This document shows positions 23,575 through 35,100 of a DNA stretch of 64,000 nucleotides, piece after piece. Location of the stretch: NCBI GenBank assembly GCA_037951165.1, contig JBBDHG010000161.1, positions 178,501 through 242,500 on the forward strand. The letters run 5' to 3'. The stretch is from Lophius americanus. Its lineage: Eukaryota; Chordata; Actinopteri; Lophiiformes; Lophiidae. How positions within the stretch are numbered: position 1 is the stretch's first letter; each line of letters opens with the position of its first letter. The translations under genes and the position numbers were made by a program. The notes beneath the pieces were generated by a model. The model was not told where the DNA came from and ran no database searches. It saw only the letters and a program-made list of their open reading frames with translations.

Positions 23575-24273
23575 AAGCACAAATTGCAAGATTTGAAAAA
23601 TAATTTATTTAATAATGCAACATGGTTATCTAATACCTAAATCACCAAGGAGAAAAAGTAAAAGAACTTGATAGCTAGTGGTGCCTCCCTTAGCACCAAC
23701 AACTGCAACAAACTTCTGATAACTGGAGATCAGTCTCTGACATTGCTGTGATGGAATTCGGCACATTCTTCTTTGTTGAGCAGCTTTAGTGCCGCCTCAT
23801 TAGAGGATTTGTGAGCATGAACTGCTCTGTTCAACACTCTTCTCACATCACCTTAATGGGATCTGGGTCCGTACTTTGACTAGACAACTCTTAACATTAA
23901 TTCCATTCTTCTTTAGTCATTCAGAGATGGACTTGGAGATGGATCCTTTTCCTGCTGCCTGAGTTACATTTGGGCTCCAACTTATAGACCGATGACCTGA
24001 CTTTCCACTTCAGAAATTTCTGTTAGATACCAGGAAAATTCATGTTTTCCTCAATTGAGGCAGCTAGGCATTACTTTACTGCCAAGTCAATGTTTGACAG
24101 TAGGTATGATGTTCTTTTTGTGGAATGCTACATTTGATTTAAACCGGCTGTAACTGGACCTCTGTCTTCCAAACAATCAAACGTTTGACTCATCTGTTCA
24201 TGGGATATTTTCCCTGAAAATCAGATCTGAGGTCATCATGATGTTTTTTGGCTAAACTCAGATGAGCCTTAAT
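23575..24273 (-). pseudogene. Tc1/mariner transposase, catalytic part (decayed, minus strand)
   Basis: On the plus strand this is the antisense of a Tc1-type transposase: 'caacaaacttctgataactg', 'ggcacattcttctttgttga', 'cctttaatg'-type blocks in the canonical order, ending 'gctaaactcagatgagcctt'. Minus-strand translation gives AHLSLAKKHHDDL, the family's 'ARL.FAKKH' block, then after a frame change the TDES motif at 24197-24186, which holds the first catalytic aspartate. Frameshifts and stops make it a pseudogene. The other half lies at 24858-25178, past an inserted MITE. No clear terminal inverted repeat was found. Confidence 0.8.
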
Positions 24274-24857
24274 GGGGACTTATCGTCAAATTTCACTTTT
24301 TCAGTTGGTAATCAAATATTTGGGTATCTGGAGGGCCTACTGGCCAACAACGTCAAGCTAAATCAGATCACTCCGTTCTTACCAAGCACTACTTCAAAAT
24401 TCATATGATTTTTGACCTCCACTGACAGCTCATTCAAAATAAAGTTCTACCCATGATGTCATGAATATGCCCGATCAATCAAACCAAAATCACACCAATG
24501 CCCGCCACCCCCAAAATCAATCCTCCCCATTGTTCCAGAAGAAGCCAGCCATTGTTGCAAAGAGCAGTATTCATCCTTACATCATCTTTTTAAAGAAAAT
24601 GTCTCAGCTCGAGTCACCAGAGACATTTTGATCATTCCAAAATCACATCACGTCTGACTGCTTCTTCAGCTTGGATAAGATCAAACGGACTGACAAAAGA
24701 TTTTCTAACAGAGGGACCTGGACCAACTGTAACAGTCACATTCAAACCTGTTGTTCCAAATAAGCCTGTTCATTCAATCTAATTTTAACCAACACCGTCA
24801 CAGACATTTAAGATTAGGGGAATTGTATTTAGTTCGGTAAAAGGGGTATAATAGTTC
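24274..24857. mobile_element. hAT-like MITE inserted in Tc1 (584 bp)
   Basis: The Tc1 coding sequence stops at 24273 and resumes at 24858. The intervening DNA starts 'ggggacttatcg' and its other end, inverted, reads 'gaactattatacccc', degenerate terminal inverted repeats of the fish MITE type 'GGGGACCTATTATG'. It is flanked by GCCTTAAT (24266-24273) and GCCTTTAT (24858-24865), an 8-bp duplication with one mismatch, the size hAT transposases make. It has no coding capacity. A 'gccattgttgcaaagagc' block at about 24549 also occurs in such MITEs as I remember them. Confidence 0.65.
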
Positions 24858-25178
24858 GCCTTTATTATCCTCCTGAATTAGTGCTGGCTTTTGCCTCACC
24901 ACTCTGCTCTCGATGCCATTTTTGGCCCAGTATCTTTCCAATAGGTGAGCCATTAAACACTGACCTTTAAGGAGGTTAGAGAGGCCTTCAGTTTGGTGTT
25001 TTTTTGTTTGTTTTGACTCCCTGAATGAGTTTTCCGTGTGCTCTTGGACAAAGTTTGAAGGTCCGCTTCTGGGAATTTTCACAACTGTTAAGTCTGTTAT
25101 GTCTGCCACTGTAGATATGTTAAATACCAGAAACTTAGAAATAGAAACATGATGTATTTTACTTACCTTCTTCCTCAT
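24858..25178 (-). pseudogene. Tc1/mariner transposase, N-terminal HTH part
   Basis: Minus-strand frame (24798-25178, 126 codons, running past the junction into the MITE). Middle residues read KIPRSGPSNF, then LSNLLKGQ, MAHLLERYWAKNGIESR and RQKPALIQEDNK. In Tc1 transposases this is the GRP-like linker ('LPRSGRPTK'), the second helix-turn-helix ('S...V..RLGKNGLHGR') and 'RRKPLLS..N'. The first ~35 residues are unlike the family, so the 5' end is lost or very diverged. The MITE breaks it before the DDE domain. Confidence 0.75.
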
Positions 25179-28100
25179 ATATTGTGGTTAATCTTTTTCT
25201 CATTTTTCTTATTTTTTTCTGTTATACAAAAGAATCGTAAATGCCAATATTTTGCTTCAGAAAATTGTCTATTTAACTGATGATTTGAATGTCAGTGACT
25301 CGGTGTGTCTAGTCTGGCTGTGATAAATTATTAATGCAGTTTGTTTGTGTTTTGGATTTAGTTTTTCATAGGAAAATAGTTCTTACACACTCCCAGTTGG
25401 TATTAGATTACTTTTTTGGTTGTATGAATAGAATTATCATTTAAACCTTGTATTTTGCATTGGTGGAAACAACAAAATACGTGTTTTGTTGTCACGTATT
25501 TGTTCTGTAAACTTCGTTTACAAAGATCCATCACAATTTACCACAACATTTGTGGCAAAAAGTATGGTCTAATTTATCTCCTCTTTATACTCTGTAGTTT
25601 GCAATGAGCTCATACTTTGGTGGAAAGAAAAAGAAAATATACATTGGAAGGTTATTTGAAGCTATGAAAAATTTAGTGTTGCAATCAAAAACTCAGATAT
25701 TGCTATTATATCACTATATTGCAAGACACCCTAAAAAACACCTGTTTTAATGTAGGATCAGTTGTTCAAGTGGAACGGCCAGTATAATAACATGGGTCTG
25801 AAATGTACAATGAGTGGCTGATTTGTAATGAACTTATTTCAAAATAATAGGCAGTATCAGAGCTTATGTTATCAAAATATGGAGACAGAGTTACTGTCTG
25901 TAAGCCATATGATGTACGGAATATCAAGTTCAAACGAGTTGTTTCTGGAAGGTTTGAAGATTTCCCCAAGAACTGCTTTTTCCCAAGCCTTCAATCACCC
26001 CAGTTCTGTCATTTTCTGTTTGGTATCTCATCCATGCTCAAGTCAGGTACCGAAAACAAAAGAAGCATTCTTTTCTCCCTCCCTATTCAAAACAATTCTG
26101 CATTTTGTTTTTACTGCTGAATCCCTCTGACAACTGTTATGGGATCCTGTCAAAAAGTGTTGTTCCTTTTTTCGACTTCTCAATCTCAGTCAAACTAAAA
26201 AGACATGAATAAACAGAGGGTCTAGCAGGAACAACAATAGTTCTGGAAACCCTGCGGCCCAAAAGAGCCAGCACAATTTGGGAGAGTGAGGTTATACTTT
26301 ATAACATAGTTTTGTTGGATTGTTATCTCCTTCAGCCGCGGACATGCGGACGTGTTGAGGAATAATTATACAGTAGGCTGAGAGGTTGGAGAAAAGGTTT
26401 CCGATAATGGCTCAGTTTCTCTCCCGTTGCCGCTTTTGTGCTGAAAAGCTGAAATTTGTTGCCTCTCCCCAACAATAACAGATGTCAAAATCATGTTTCC
26501 CTGAAAGTTTATGACTGCTATGTGTTTATCTCAGACAAATTAGTGGAAAGCCAATTGTGCTTGATTGACTGTGAATGTGATTGGCAGAAACTTGGCTCTA
26601 TTGCTTGGCCACTCATGTTATCACATTTGAGAAGCCCAGCTAGCCTGGAGCAGAAAAAACAAGCAGGGGATATTGGCTCCTGAGAAGCTGGCAATTCCAG
26701 AGGACCAATTGTCTGATTTAATTGCTCCAAAAAAGAAAGACAGAGAATCAGTGAAACTAACAAGCTGTCTACACAATCTGTAATTTACAGGCTCTGTGAT
26801 AAAAACAGATTTTTATTTTTCTATTTTACGTCCCTCTCATTCTCGCTCTCTATCTCTCTGTGCTCTCTTTCTCTTGTTTTCCCAGTTATTATGAAATATT
26901 CAAAGAGGGATTATTGGGCTTTTCAAACTTCCAGTCATGATTTGCACAGTGGGACGACACAATCATTTCACATTCTCTCAGACTGATTGGAAAGAGCGCG
27001 TCACCTCATCACCTGGCTCTCTTCACAACCGGAAAGTCATCTTAATTTGTAATTCTGAAAAAAAATTTATGATTTTTCCCTGGAGTTGGATCTGCACCCA
27101 AACACAGGTGGCTAAAGTGTTTATCGTGGGAAGTTGAGAACTCCTTTAAAGTATTTTTAGATTAAATCTAACTGGTTTTGTTCCTTGGCCCACTTACCTA
27201 TTTTTTCCTGCAGGTTTTGAGTTAACAGATATGCGGCAAACTAGACCGACAAATGACCTTCATCTCCAGTCACCACTACTTCATAGGTTTCACAACTTGG
27301 TTTAGTTTTTATTTACTACCAGCTCTAAGTATTAGGGACTTGTAGTTAGATAAGGGGTTATGTGCTTAAAATGTTAAACTAGAATGTAATTGCACCCACT
27401 CTGCCTTTAAAAGAGAGATTCTAAATGGCAACCGAGTCCAATATTTTCCTACCACAGAATAGAAAAAAAAGTCAGCAACTGCAGACTGTGACAGTCTGAC
27501 ATTTCAGGGTAATTTTCCGGTAAGAGTTACCTGGATAGAACGTACCATAACATACATAATAGAGGCAGGCGAAGAACAGGAGGCACCAGAGCGTCTGCCA
27601 AATGAAACATAAGCCTTTGATTCTACCACAGATATACCCTCCCCATCTATTGTTGTCACAAAATAGCTTCACTTTTAGAGAAAGTTATTGATCGTTATGT
27701 CACAGAATTAATGACCTATGAAATCTGATTTGGTATCTCAGCGGTGAGCACCAAAATAGAGGGTCAATAGGTTAAGAGCATAATATGAGCAGCACTTAAT
27801 GTGTGGCGTACATGAAATGCATCCAAAATATTTAATAGTCTTGTCAAAGCTAATACATGCCTACTCGTGAAGACGAGCAGTGAGAAATGGACATTAAGAC
27901 ACATTCGTGTAGCGAAGAGGTGTTTGCGTGTGTGTGAGTTTGTGCACTAGGGTCTATTCCTATGGTCTCTGAAGCTGCATCCATCCATATTCATAACATC
28001 CACCTTGATGGCAAAAGAAGGGAGGAGAAGAGAAAGGGGAATGAGAATTTCAGTGAGTGCAAGTTAAAAAAAAAGGGAATAGTATATATGTGTGTGCGTG

Positions 28101-28689
28101 TTAATGTATGTGTGTTTTTGTGTGTGGTATTTTTTTCCTATGACGCTGGACACTGAGGCTTTGCATGAATTGGGGTATAAACTAGAAGCCATAAACAAAA
28201 CAACTAATGACTGCTATTATTATAAATCTTTCAAACACACCATTTGCGGTGCACATGAGTTCCACTTCATGGACTCAGCGACAATATGCAGGACAATTTA
28301 ACAGGGATAAGGGAACATTTTCCGGTTCGTAACCATTAGCACCGCAGTTAAATTAAAATGGATGTAAAAGTTTGTACCAGTATGCACGGAATGCGACAAT
28401 TCATCACCAGTGGAAGAAGCTTTGTTTATCTGTTTCTGAAATGCCCTCTTTCACATTTCCCTAAAGAAACCACAGGCCAAAAAATGTTCAATAAATTGAT
28501 ATTTTTCAGGTGTAAGATTATCACAGTGACTGGATGGGTGAATGAGTGAATGAATGAACAACAAATTGTATCTTTACAGTCAATTACTTTTTTATGTATA
28601 AATTTAGACATTAAAATAGATGTGGTTTCTCATTTCTACTAATGTTTTTTCATACATTTTCCTCTTTGCAGATAAATTTTGTTGATCAG
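25179..28689. other. Unique non-coding; candidate conserved element 26430-26810
   Basis: The longest repeat-free stretch of the window's first half. 26430-26810 has balanced composition, no simple repeats, and motifs such as 'gtgcttgattgactgtgaat', 'ctgatttaattgctcc', 'agccaattgtgc' of the sort found in fish regulatory elements. 27472-27672 (minus) contains a possible 64-bp exon (see findings). 28085-28130 is GT-rich. Confidence 0.35.
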
Positions 28690-28756
28690 AAACCCAAACC
28701 GGTGGCGATTGTGGCTGATGACTCTGCTGACTCTGATCAGGCTGATTAAATGATGA
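28690..28756 (-). repeat. Family B fragment, minus strand
   Basis: 'accggtggcgattgtggctg', 'atgactctgctgactctgat' matches the family B copy at 31860-31910 ('gtggcggctaatgactctgc'). Confidence 0.55.
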
Positions 28757-28784
28757 AATTGCTGAATCGATGAAGATGCTATTG

Positions 28785-29142
28785 TATAAATGTATGAGAA
28801 CATTTGATACCTCAATTGTGACCCCAGAAACTGGAAGTTACACCGGGGACAATAAAACACTTGACCTACTGTACACCAACACCAAGGAGGCATACAGTTC
28901 ATCTCCCCTCCCCCGCTTGGTCGCTCAGATCAAAACCTGGTTCACGTCCTCCCTGTCTGTAAGACCATGGTGAAGATACACCAAGCAACAAAGAAAACCA
29001 TGAGGTTATGGACGGAGGAGGACAGTGAGAGATTCAGGGAATGTTTTGCATCCAAAGACGGGGATGCTGTGTCCTCCCCTGTGTGGAGCATGGGGGAGGA
29101 CACCATCAATTTTTGTGATGAAAATCGCTGTACCAGTCAGAA
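28785..29142 (+). mobile_element. L2/Rex1-type LINE fragment, endonuclease-RT linker (+)
   Basis: Plus-strand frames read GDNKTLDLLYTNTKEAYSSS, LPRL, then after a shift KTMRLWTEEDSERFRECF, and finally INFCDENRCTS. In L2/Rex1-type LINEs this is the end of the endonuclease domain ('LYTN...AY....LP.LG.SDH') and the linker ('TKK.VR.WT.E....L.DCF', 'YI.FC...'). At least one frameshift and losses make it non-functional. Probably the same family as the 3' end at 1245-2028. It is cut off at the (AAT)n tail of the neighbouring LINE. Confidence 0.75.
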
Positions 29143-29172
29143 TAGTATTATAATAATAATAATAATAATAAT
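29143..29172. repeat. (AAT)n, LINE poly-tail
   Basis: About 9 AAT units immediately before the 3' terminus of the minus-strand L2 element. It reads as that element's tail. Confidence 0.85.
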
Positions 29173-29950
29173 ACATTTAATTTCTAACGCACTTTACATT
29201 TGGATCAAATCTCAATGTGCTACAAGGTGAAAGCAGATAAAAGCATCAATAAAAAATAGAATAATAATTATATAAAAAATATCACCAAAAAGCAGCAATG
29301 TTAATTAAAAGTTATAGGTTCTGATTAAAAGGAAAGTTTTACTGTATGTCATTTTTTAAAAGTCTCAGTCGTCTGTGGAGCCCTCAGATGGTCAGGGAGG
29401 GCATTCCACAGACGAGGGTCAGCAGAACAGAAGTCCCGATCACCCATGGTGCTGAGCTTGGTCCGGGGGAGGAGGAGGCGGCATGAGTGGGTAGAACGGA
29501 GGGATCGTGTTTAGGTTAGTGGGGTGAGTAGTTTTTTTAGGTAGGGGGGTGCGTTTCCATGGAAGCACTGGTGAGTGAGGAGAGAGATCTTATAATCAAT
29601 CCTGGTGGAGATGGGAAGCCAATGAAGGGAATAAAGAACGGGGGTGATGTGTTCGTGTTTACGAACTCTCATCAGGATCCTTGCAGCACTGTTTTGAACA
29701 TACTGTAGTTTTTGAAGACTTTTATCAGGGATCCCGATGAGAAGTGGGTTACAGTAATACAGTCTGGAGGAGACAAATGTGTGGAACAGCTTTTCAGCAT
29801 TTGCAAGGTGAGTGAAGAACGGAGTTTGGAAATATTTCTGAGATGATGAAAGAAGATTGCTGATGGGTTTGATTTGGGGATTCAAAAGTGAATTGAGTGT
29901 TGAATCTTACGCAGAGGTTGGTGACTGATGAAGAGAGGGGAATGTCTTGA
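29173..29950 (-). mobile_element. L2-type LINE, 3' third, minus strand
   Basis: 5'-truncated minus-strand insertion: coding C-terminus 29885 to 29357, then ~180 bp of 3' UTR ending in 'cgttagaaattaaatgtatt' and the (AAT)n tail. It has a different consensus from the 28785 fragment and clear homology to 57985-58995. Confidence 0.8.
29357..29885 (-). pseudogene. L2 reverse transcriptase C-terminus, one in-frame stop
   Basis: About 176 codons on the minus strand with a single interior stop. Reads SRLYYCNPLLIGIPDKSL, KLQYVQNSAARILMRVR, HITPVLYSLHWLPISTRID, APPYLKKLLTPLT, stop (near 29511), then LLPRTKLSTMGDRDFCSADP and RLWNALPDHLRAPQTTETFK. This is the thumb/C-terminal region of L2-type LINE RT ('LDYCN.LL.G.P...L..LQ.VQN.AAR', 'HITPVL..LHWLP', 'GDRAF...AP.LWN.LP'). 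The catalytic YADD lies upstream and is absent. Decay is mild, so insertion may be fairly recent. Confidence 0.85.
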
Positions 29951-31732
29951 CCAGAGAAAGTAATGCTGGTTATGGAGGAAGACTGGGTCTGATGTGGATT
30001 GCTAATTATTTGCTGTTCCTTTTAGGGGTTGACCAGTGGTGGAACTGGGAGTCCAGTGGGCTGAACAGAGACGCCGAGGTGGAAAGCGCTGGACACAGCA
30101 TTAATGGAGAAATCTGCAAGAATTTTTACTTTTTACCAGATAATGTCACTCCACATGGCGTTGATTAGCCAAACCAACATCACGACAGATTTCATTGAAT
30201 TTCCAGCACAAAAAAAAGAAAAAGATTTAAAAAAAAAACATTGTTTTCATTTATTAAGAAATAATTACTGACAGCAAAATTTCTAACCTGAATGACGTTC
30301 AGGTTAATATAAAAAGACAAATCATCGTGATCAGCTCAAAGACATTTTTGGTTGGAAAAAAATGCATTTATAAAGACATAGAATACAGGGCTGTGCCATC
30401 AGTATCATATTTATTTAACAAAAAACTTAGTGACTAACACATGTATTCAATCTACATCAAGGGATTCAACAGATCTTTTGTTAACAGGACCTTACTTGAT
30501 CCAACACAGATAAAATGACAAACAAGTAATGATTAAGTCAGAATAAAATGGCATTGTGAAAGCAACTGGATTTAGTAACCGAGGGAATATTGTAGGCTCT
30601 GATTCAGATTTTCACTTCCTTTTCCTTGTTTTCAGATGTATTATAGTTATAGTTATAATTTATACATGTTCGCTCCTTTGGGTCACCGTATAGGTCGCTC
30701 TGAGATAAACATGTGGAACTTTAAAATACCTTTTCACACCTATTTGTTACATACAGAAAAATAGCTCTCATTAATTCACTTTTTCATCCACTCATGAAAT
30801 TTTGCTCATCTATCTTTATCTTTAATCAACGGCATATTGCCGCAACACATTTTAGCACTTTAATCATCATCATCATATTTCATCTCTTTCAGTTGAAGTA
30901 GGGAGACGGGATTCATGTGAGTTTGACATTGATTGGTCTGTCACATGTGCCTGTTCACTATATACTGGGTTTACCTCCTCTTTCATGTTTCATTTTAACA
31001 TTCATGGAAATAATATGGTTCATAGCAGCCAATTACCACACATGAACACTGAGTTTCGCTCTCAAACACATAGAAATAGATAGAGACAGAGGGAGAGACT
31101 ATGTATTTGAAATCCTTGTGCACCACTTAATTGTATAATGCGTTTTCACGTTCAAAGCATTTTATACTAAACTTTCTTAAGGGTTTTAAAGAACAGCAGA
31201 CTGTTTGATCATCCACTTCAGACTGTGGAGCTTTACTGAGCTGGAGGAACCAATACACCCCCATCCGTCCCCAGACAGCAGAAAACCAAGCCCCTTATAA
31301 ACTCACAGATTGCACAATAGTGGCACAACGTAGACCCTTCGATACGCCGCCTTGGTTAATTACACTGAACAAACCAACAGCAGCATAATTCCACTCCAGT
31401 CTGTGATTTTAAACAACGTGCCAGTTGTTTGCAAGCAAAAAAGGCTTATGGCTGCCATTGTATGACACTTTAAACAGGCCACGGTAATAGTTTACCTTTT
31501 CCGTTTCATGGTGGTTGAGTATATCCTCAGCTCAGAATGTAAAGAGCTCTTTGACTCGTGCTGTCTCCCGGTTTCAAGAAATCTTTCTGTGATTTTCATC
31601 CTCTTTAACTTTTTTGATATGTCCAAAAGCATTAACATTTTTTTGTGCAAAAGGAACTCCAGACATGCGCCGTGTTTGGACAAAGTTTAGTGCATAGAGT
31701 TTATGAAAACTGAATTTTTGAGATGGGTTATA
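29951..31732. other. Unique non-coding stretch
   Basis: No recognised element. A 73-codon plus-strand frame (29947-30168) shows no family resemblance. Confidence 0.4.
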
Positions 31733-32128
31733 TTTCAATCAGGAGAGACTGAGGCTGAGGGGACGATTAATGTTTATTCCAACAAATGACATGTGGTAAT
31801 TAGTGCATCAGGAAGTCTTCGGTGATCAGCTTGGAATATCCACCTCATGGGAGTCTGGATACTGGTGGTGGCGGCTAATGACTCTGCTGATTCTGAATGA
31901 ATGATGAGGCTGATGGATCTGCGAAGAAGCGCTGGAGATGAAGGGGTGGAGAGCGTTCGAACCAACAGCATGAAAGAACTAGATGAAAAAATCAGCACAG
32001 CTTATATTAATCAATGCCCCAATGCTATGAAGCAGGTAATTGGGACTGAGCATGAGCGAAAAGAGAGAATAATAAAATAGTATGAGTGACAACTCTGGCC
32101 CGTTTGGGAAAGGGGTAGTCTTTCTGGC
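31733..32128 (-). repeat. Family B LTR-like repeat, minus strand, internally deleted
   Basis: Reverse complement matches 18173-18735 and 45885-46448 at both ends: polyadenylation-like 'ggaataaacattaatcg', the end 'tctcctgattgaaat' on one side and 'ccagaaagactacccc' on the other. About 170 bp from the middle are missing. A 74-codon minus frame (31774-31998) includes the RRSISLIIH peptide shared with the other copies. Confidence 0.65.
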
Positions 32129-35100
32129 CTATTCTTACTAAATTCTATTTAATTCTCGAAATCCCCACAATCAACATTATTAACAAATGCCTTTGGAATT
32201 CACGAACAACATGATACTACACTATAATTTAGCTGTAAGTAAACATAAAAACCAAAAACTACGAGAATCTAGTCCATTATTAGCTGCCTACTGTATAAAA
32301 ACTTATTTTTATACTTCATACTGAGTGACCTGGAATGCATTATTTCCACTTTACTGTCAAACCAACAAGACGGAGGAAGTAAGGCTTACAGAGCTCCTAT
32401 CTAATTAGTGTATTTATGAAGCTGACACTTCCAGTCCAATATCTTCAATCACTTTTGGAACGAGAATTCAATTCATGTACAGTATGTTCTCGGCTCACAG
32501 TAACTATTAGCTACCTCCGCTTGCCTAATTACTGTCATTCATCCTTTATCTCCAAGAAGTGGTGGGAAGCAGCTGCTACCAAATGGCTGTGTTCTCTTAT
32601 GCATGCAAATATAGACGTGCACACACACACGCACACACATTGATAAACATGCACTGCTCAGGAAATGTCACTCAGTTAGAGAAACATGATGGTGAAATGG
32701 GGTAAGTTTTGCATATATTTCCTTTCTTTGTGATCTCCTGCCAATAGCGCAAGTCTGTATTCTGGTATTCCCACGCTACTAGGGTGCATAAAGCCTCTGT
32801 GTGAGGGGAGTGTGATATGCAGGATTCTTTTTAAGGCTGTCTGACACTAAGGTGATGACATATTTTATTGGCTCTTGCTCGGTGACCAGGGAGAATCTCA
32901 CTTGAGAACTCAACTGTGACATTGTGGATCCAGAACTTGTTTCTTCTCATCTCTTCTCTGAACCCATTTTCCGCCTTCAAATCATCCTGCCTACGTATCG
33001 CTCCACTCACTCTTTCCTCGCCTTAATCCCTCTGTCATTCTTGCTACACTTCTCTACTGCCTGATCCTCCAGCCCTGCACTCTGCTCAGGACCTCTTGCC
33101 GCATTTCCAACAACGTGCGCTTGTTATCGTGAAACGATCCCAACGCAATGTGCCTCCTCCCACAAACCGGCGTCATCCCATGACAACTGGCTAATTAGGT
33201 GTCACCACCGAGAGTGAAAGGTAAATAGACAGTAGATAGGCAAAGTCATGAAGCTGTCATCTCTCGGACTTCTGTTGAGAGAGGAGGAGTATTGGAAGAA
33301 AGGGAGGTGAGGTAGATCAGGTATAGAGGTCAGTGAAATAGTGAAGAGGCTTGGAAGGACGATGAGCAGATGAGATGGGAGGAATTGAGAGGTATGAGGA
33401 TTGAAAGCTAGATAAATGCAGCTGAGCGTGAGGGGATGAGAGGGGCAGAGGTATGGGTGAAGACATGGGAGGGGTGAAGGTAAAAAAGTGATGTGAGAGG
33501 CAAAGGCCATCGCTGCATTTTCCTGTGGCCGCTGCTAAAATGCTCCAGTCAGACCTTGTGTATGTGCACAAATACATGACAGAACACACACAGAAAGGGC
33601 AGGTAGACTTCTTGATAGATGAGCTATGCCCTGCTCTGACGTCTCAGCAGACCTTGAGATGAATGAGTTGACCTATGACGGAAAAAGGAAAGAAGTGAAA
33701 TAAGGGGAAAACATCTAAACTATTGCATTTAAAATCTCAAATGTTTGTGTTGAGTCTGTGTCAGGGTGTGAGGGCCGTAGAGACCGCCAGAATCACGACA
33801 CATCACGTAACCACCCACCTGCCAGACAATCATTCATGTTTTCCACAGTTCACACTCACATCAATCCAGCGGTCCGATCATAAGCTCACAAACCCCCTGA
33901 GGAATTTACTAGTAAGACTGAGAAACACCGGAGAGAGATTCAGCTGTTGAGTGTAGTAGAGACCTCAGCCAACCTCGGCATTGAACCGCTTGCTATGTCT
34001 GCGTTAGTACCGCACAGGTCGGCACAGAAATAGTTGCTGGAGTCAGGTCTGGACAAAGAATCGGCTGGATTATTCCCCTCTGTGTGAAGTTTTCTGGCTG
34101 ATCTGAAAGCCCGACGCTGCAACCCAATTAGGAGGCTAAATGACGGAACTCAGTTCCATGAGTAAAAGGGGTTGATTTTGTTTGATACATTTGATTTGTT
34201 TTGAATTGCGCTGTGGGACGCTGTTACTTTCCCGTCTACTTCCTGATTTGGTTGTGTGAAAAGGACCCGGCGTGGGCTTTGTTCTTTTGCATTTGATCCA
34301 CTGGATTGGACTGATTGTGTTGAAACTGTTTAATGAATATTCCACGGAACGGACCTCATTAAGTCCGTGCAACCGATTCATTCTCACACACCGACACACA
34401 CTCATATTCTTGTCACATTGCTGGTTTAGATAACTTGTTAATACACTGTTGAAATTTGTGCTGAGTTGTGGTTTATTTGCGTATGTTTGCTGAAATGCCT
34501 GCTTAATGTGTCTTAATCTGTTTGTTTAATTTAATATTTTGGGGAGGGTCTGCCTTAACTCTTCTAACTTTTCTCATTATTTCTCATTATTGTCAGAGGT
34601 GACTGATTGTCACCCCACATTAAACTTAGTCAAGCCCACTACAGGGTGCAGTGTGTTTATCAAAATCTGTTGCAATACACCCGGAACACCACGGCGGAAA
34701 CTTATAGCTCCTTTTTTTAAATCCCATGTTGATTCCCCTAAAGCATAAGAGATCTTGCATCGCACACATGCACATATGTAAACATGATAGTAAGGCGCCT
34801 CAGATGTAAAAGTCGGTGTAACGTTGCTCATGACGTGTTTGCTCAGTTTAAGTCATTTGTTACACCTGCATATTATAAAAGTTGAGCAAGCACAGAGCAG
34901 AGAAGTTGAGAGAGCAGTGAGTGAGTGTGCAGGTGCATACCAGTGCGGAGAGAACAGAGAGAAGAAATCTACTCTGTAAAAGGAAAAAAAGAGGGAGGCC
35001 AACTGGTGATAGTCTTTTTTCATATGTATCGTATGCATTTTATTTTGTATATCTTTAATAACAGTTACTGTATGTGCCCAAGACAACTCTCCTTTGGGAC

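Noticed and set aside
28785..29950. Twin-priming (5' inversion) of a single L2 element
   Set aside because: In twin priming the inverted piece lies on the 5' side of the element. Here the opposite-strand piece adjoins the 3' tail, and motifs differ in family.
34868..34900. TATA box with downstream promoter
   Set aside because: 'tattataaaag' occurs by chance in AT-rich DNA; no transcript-like frame or polyadenylation context follows.
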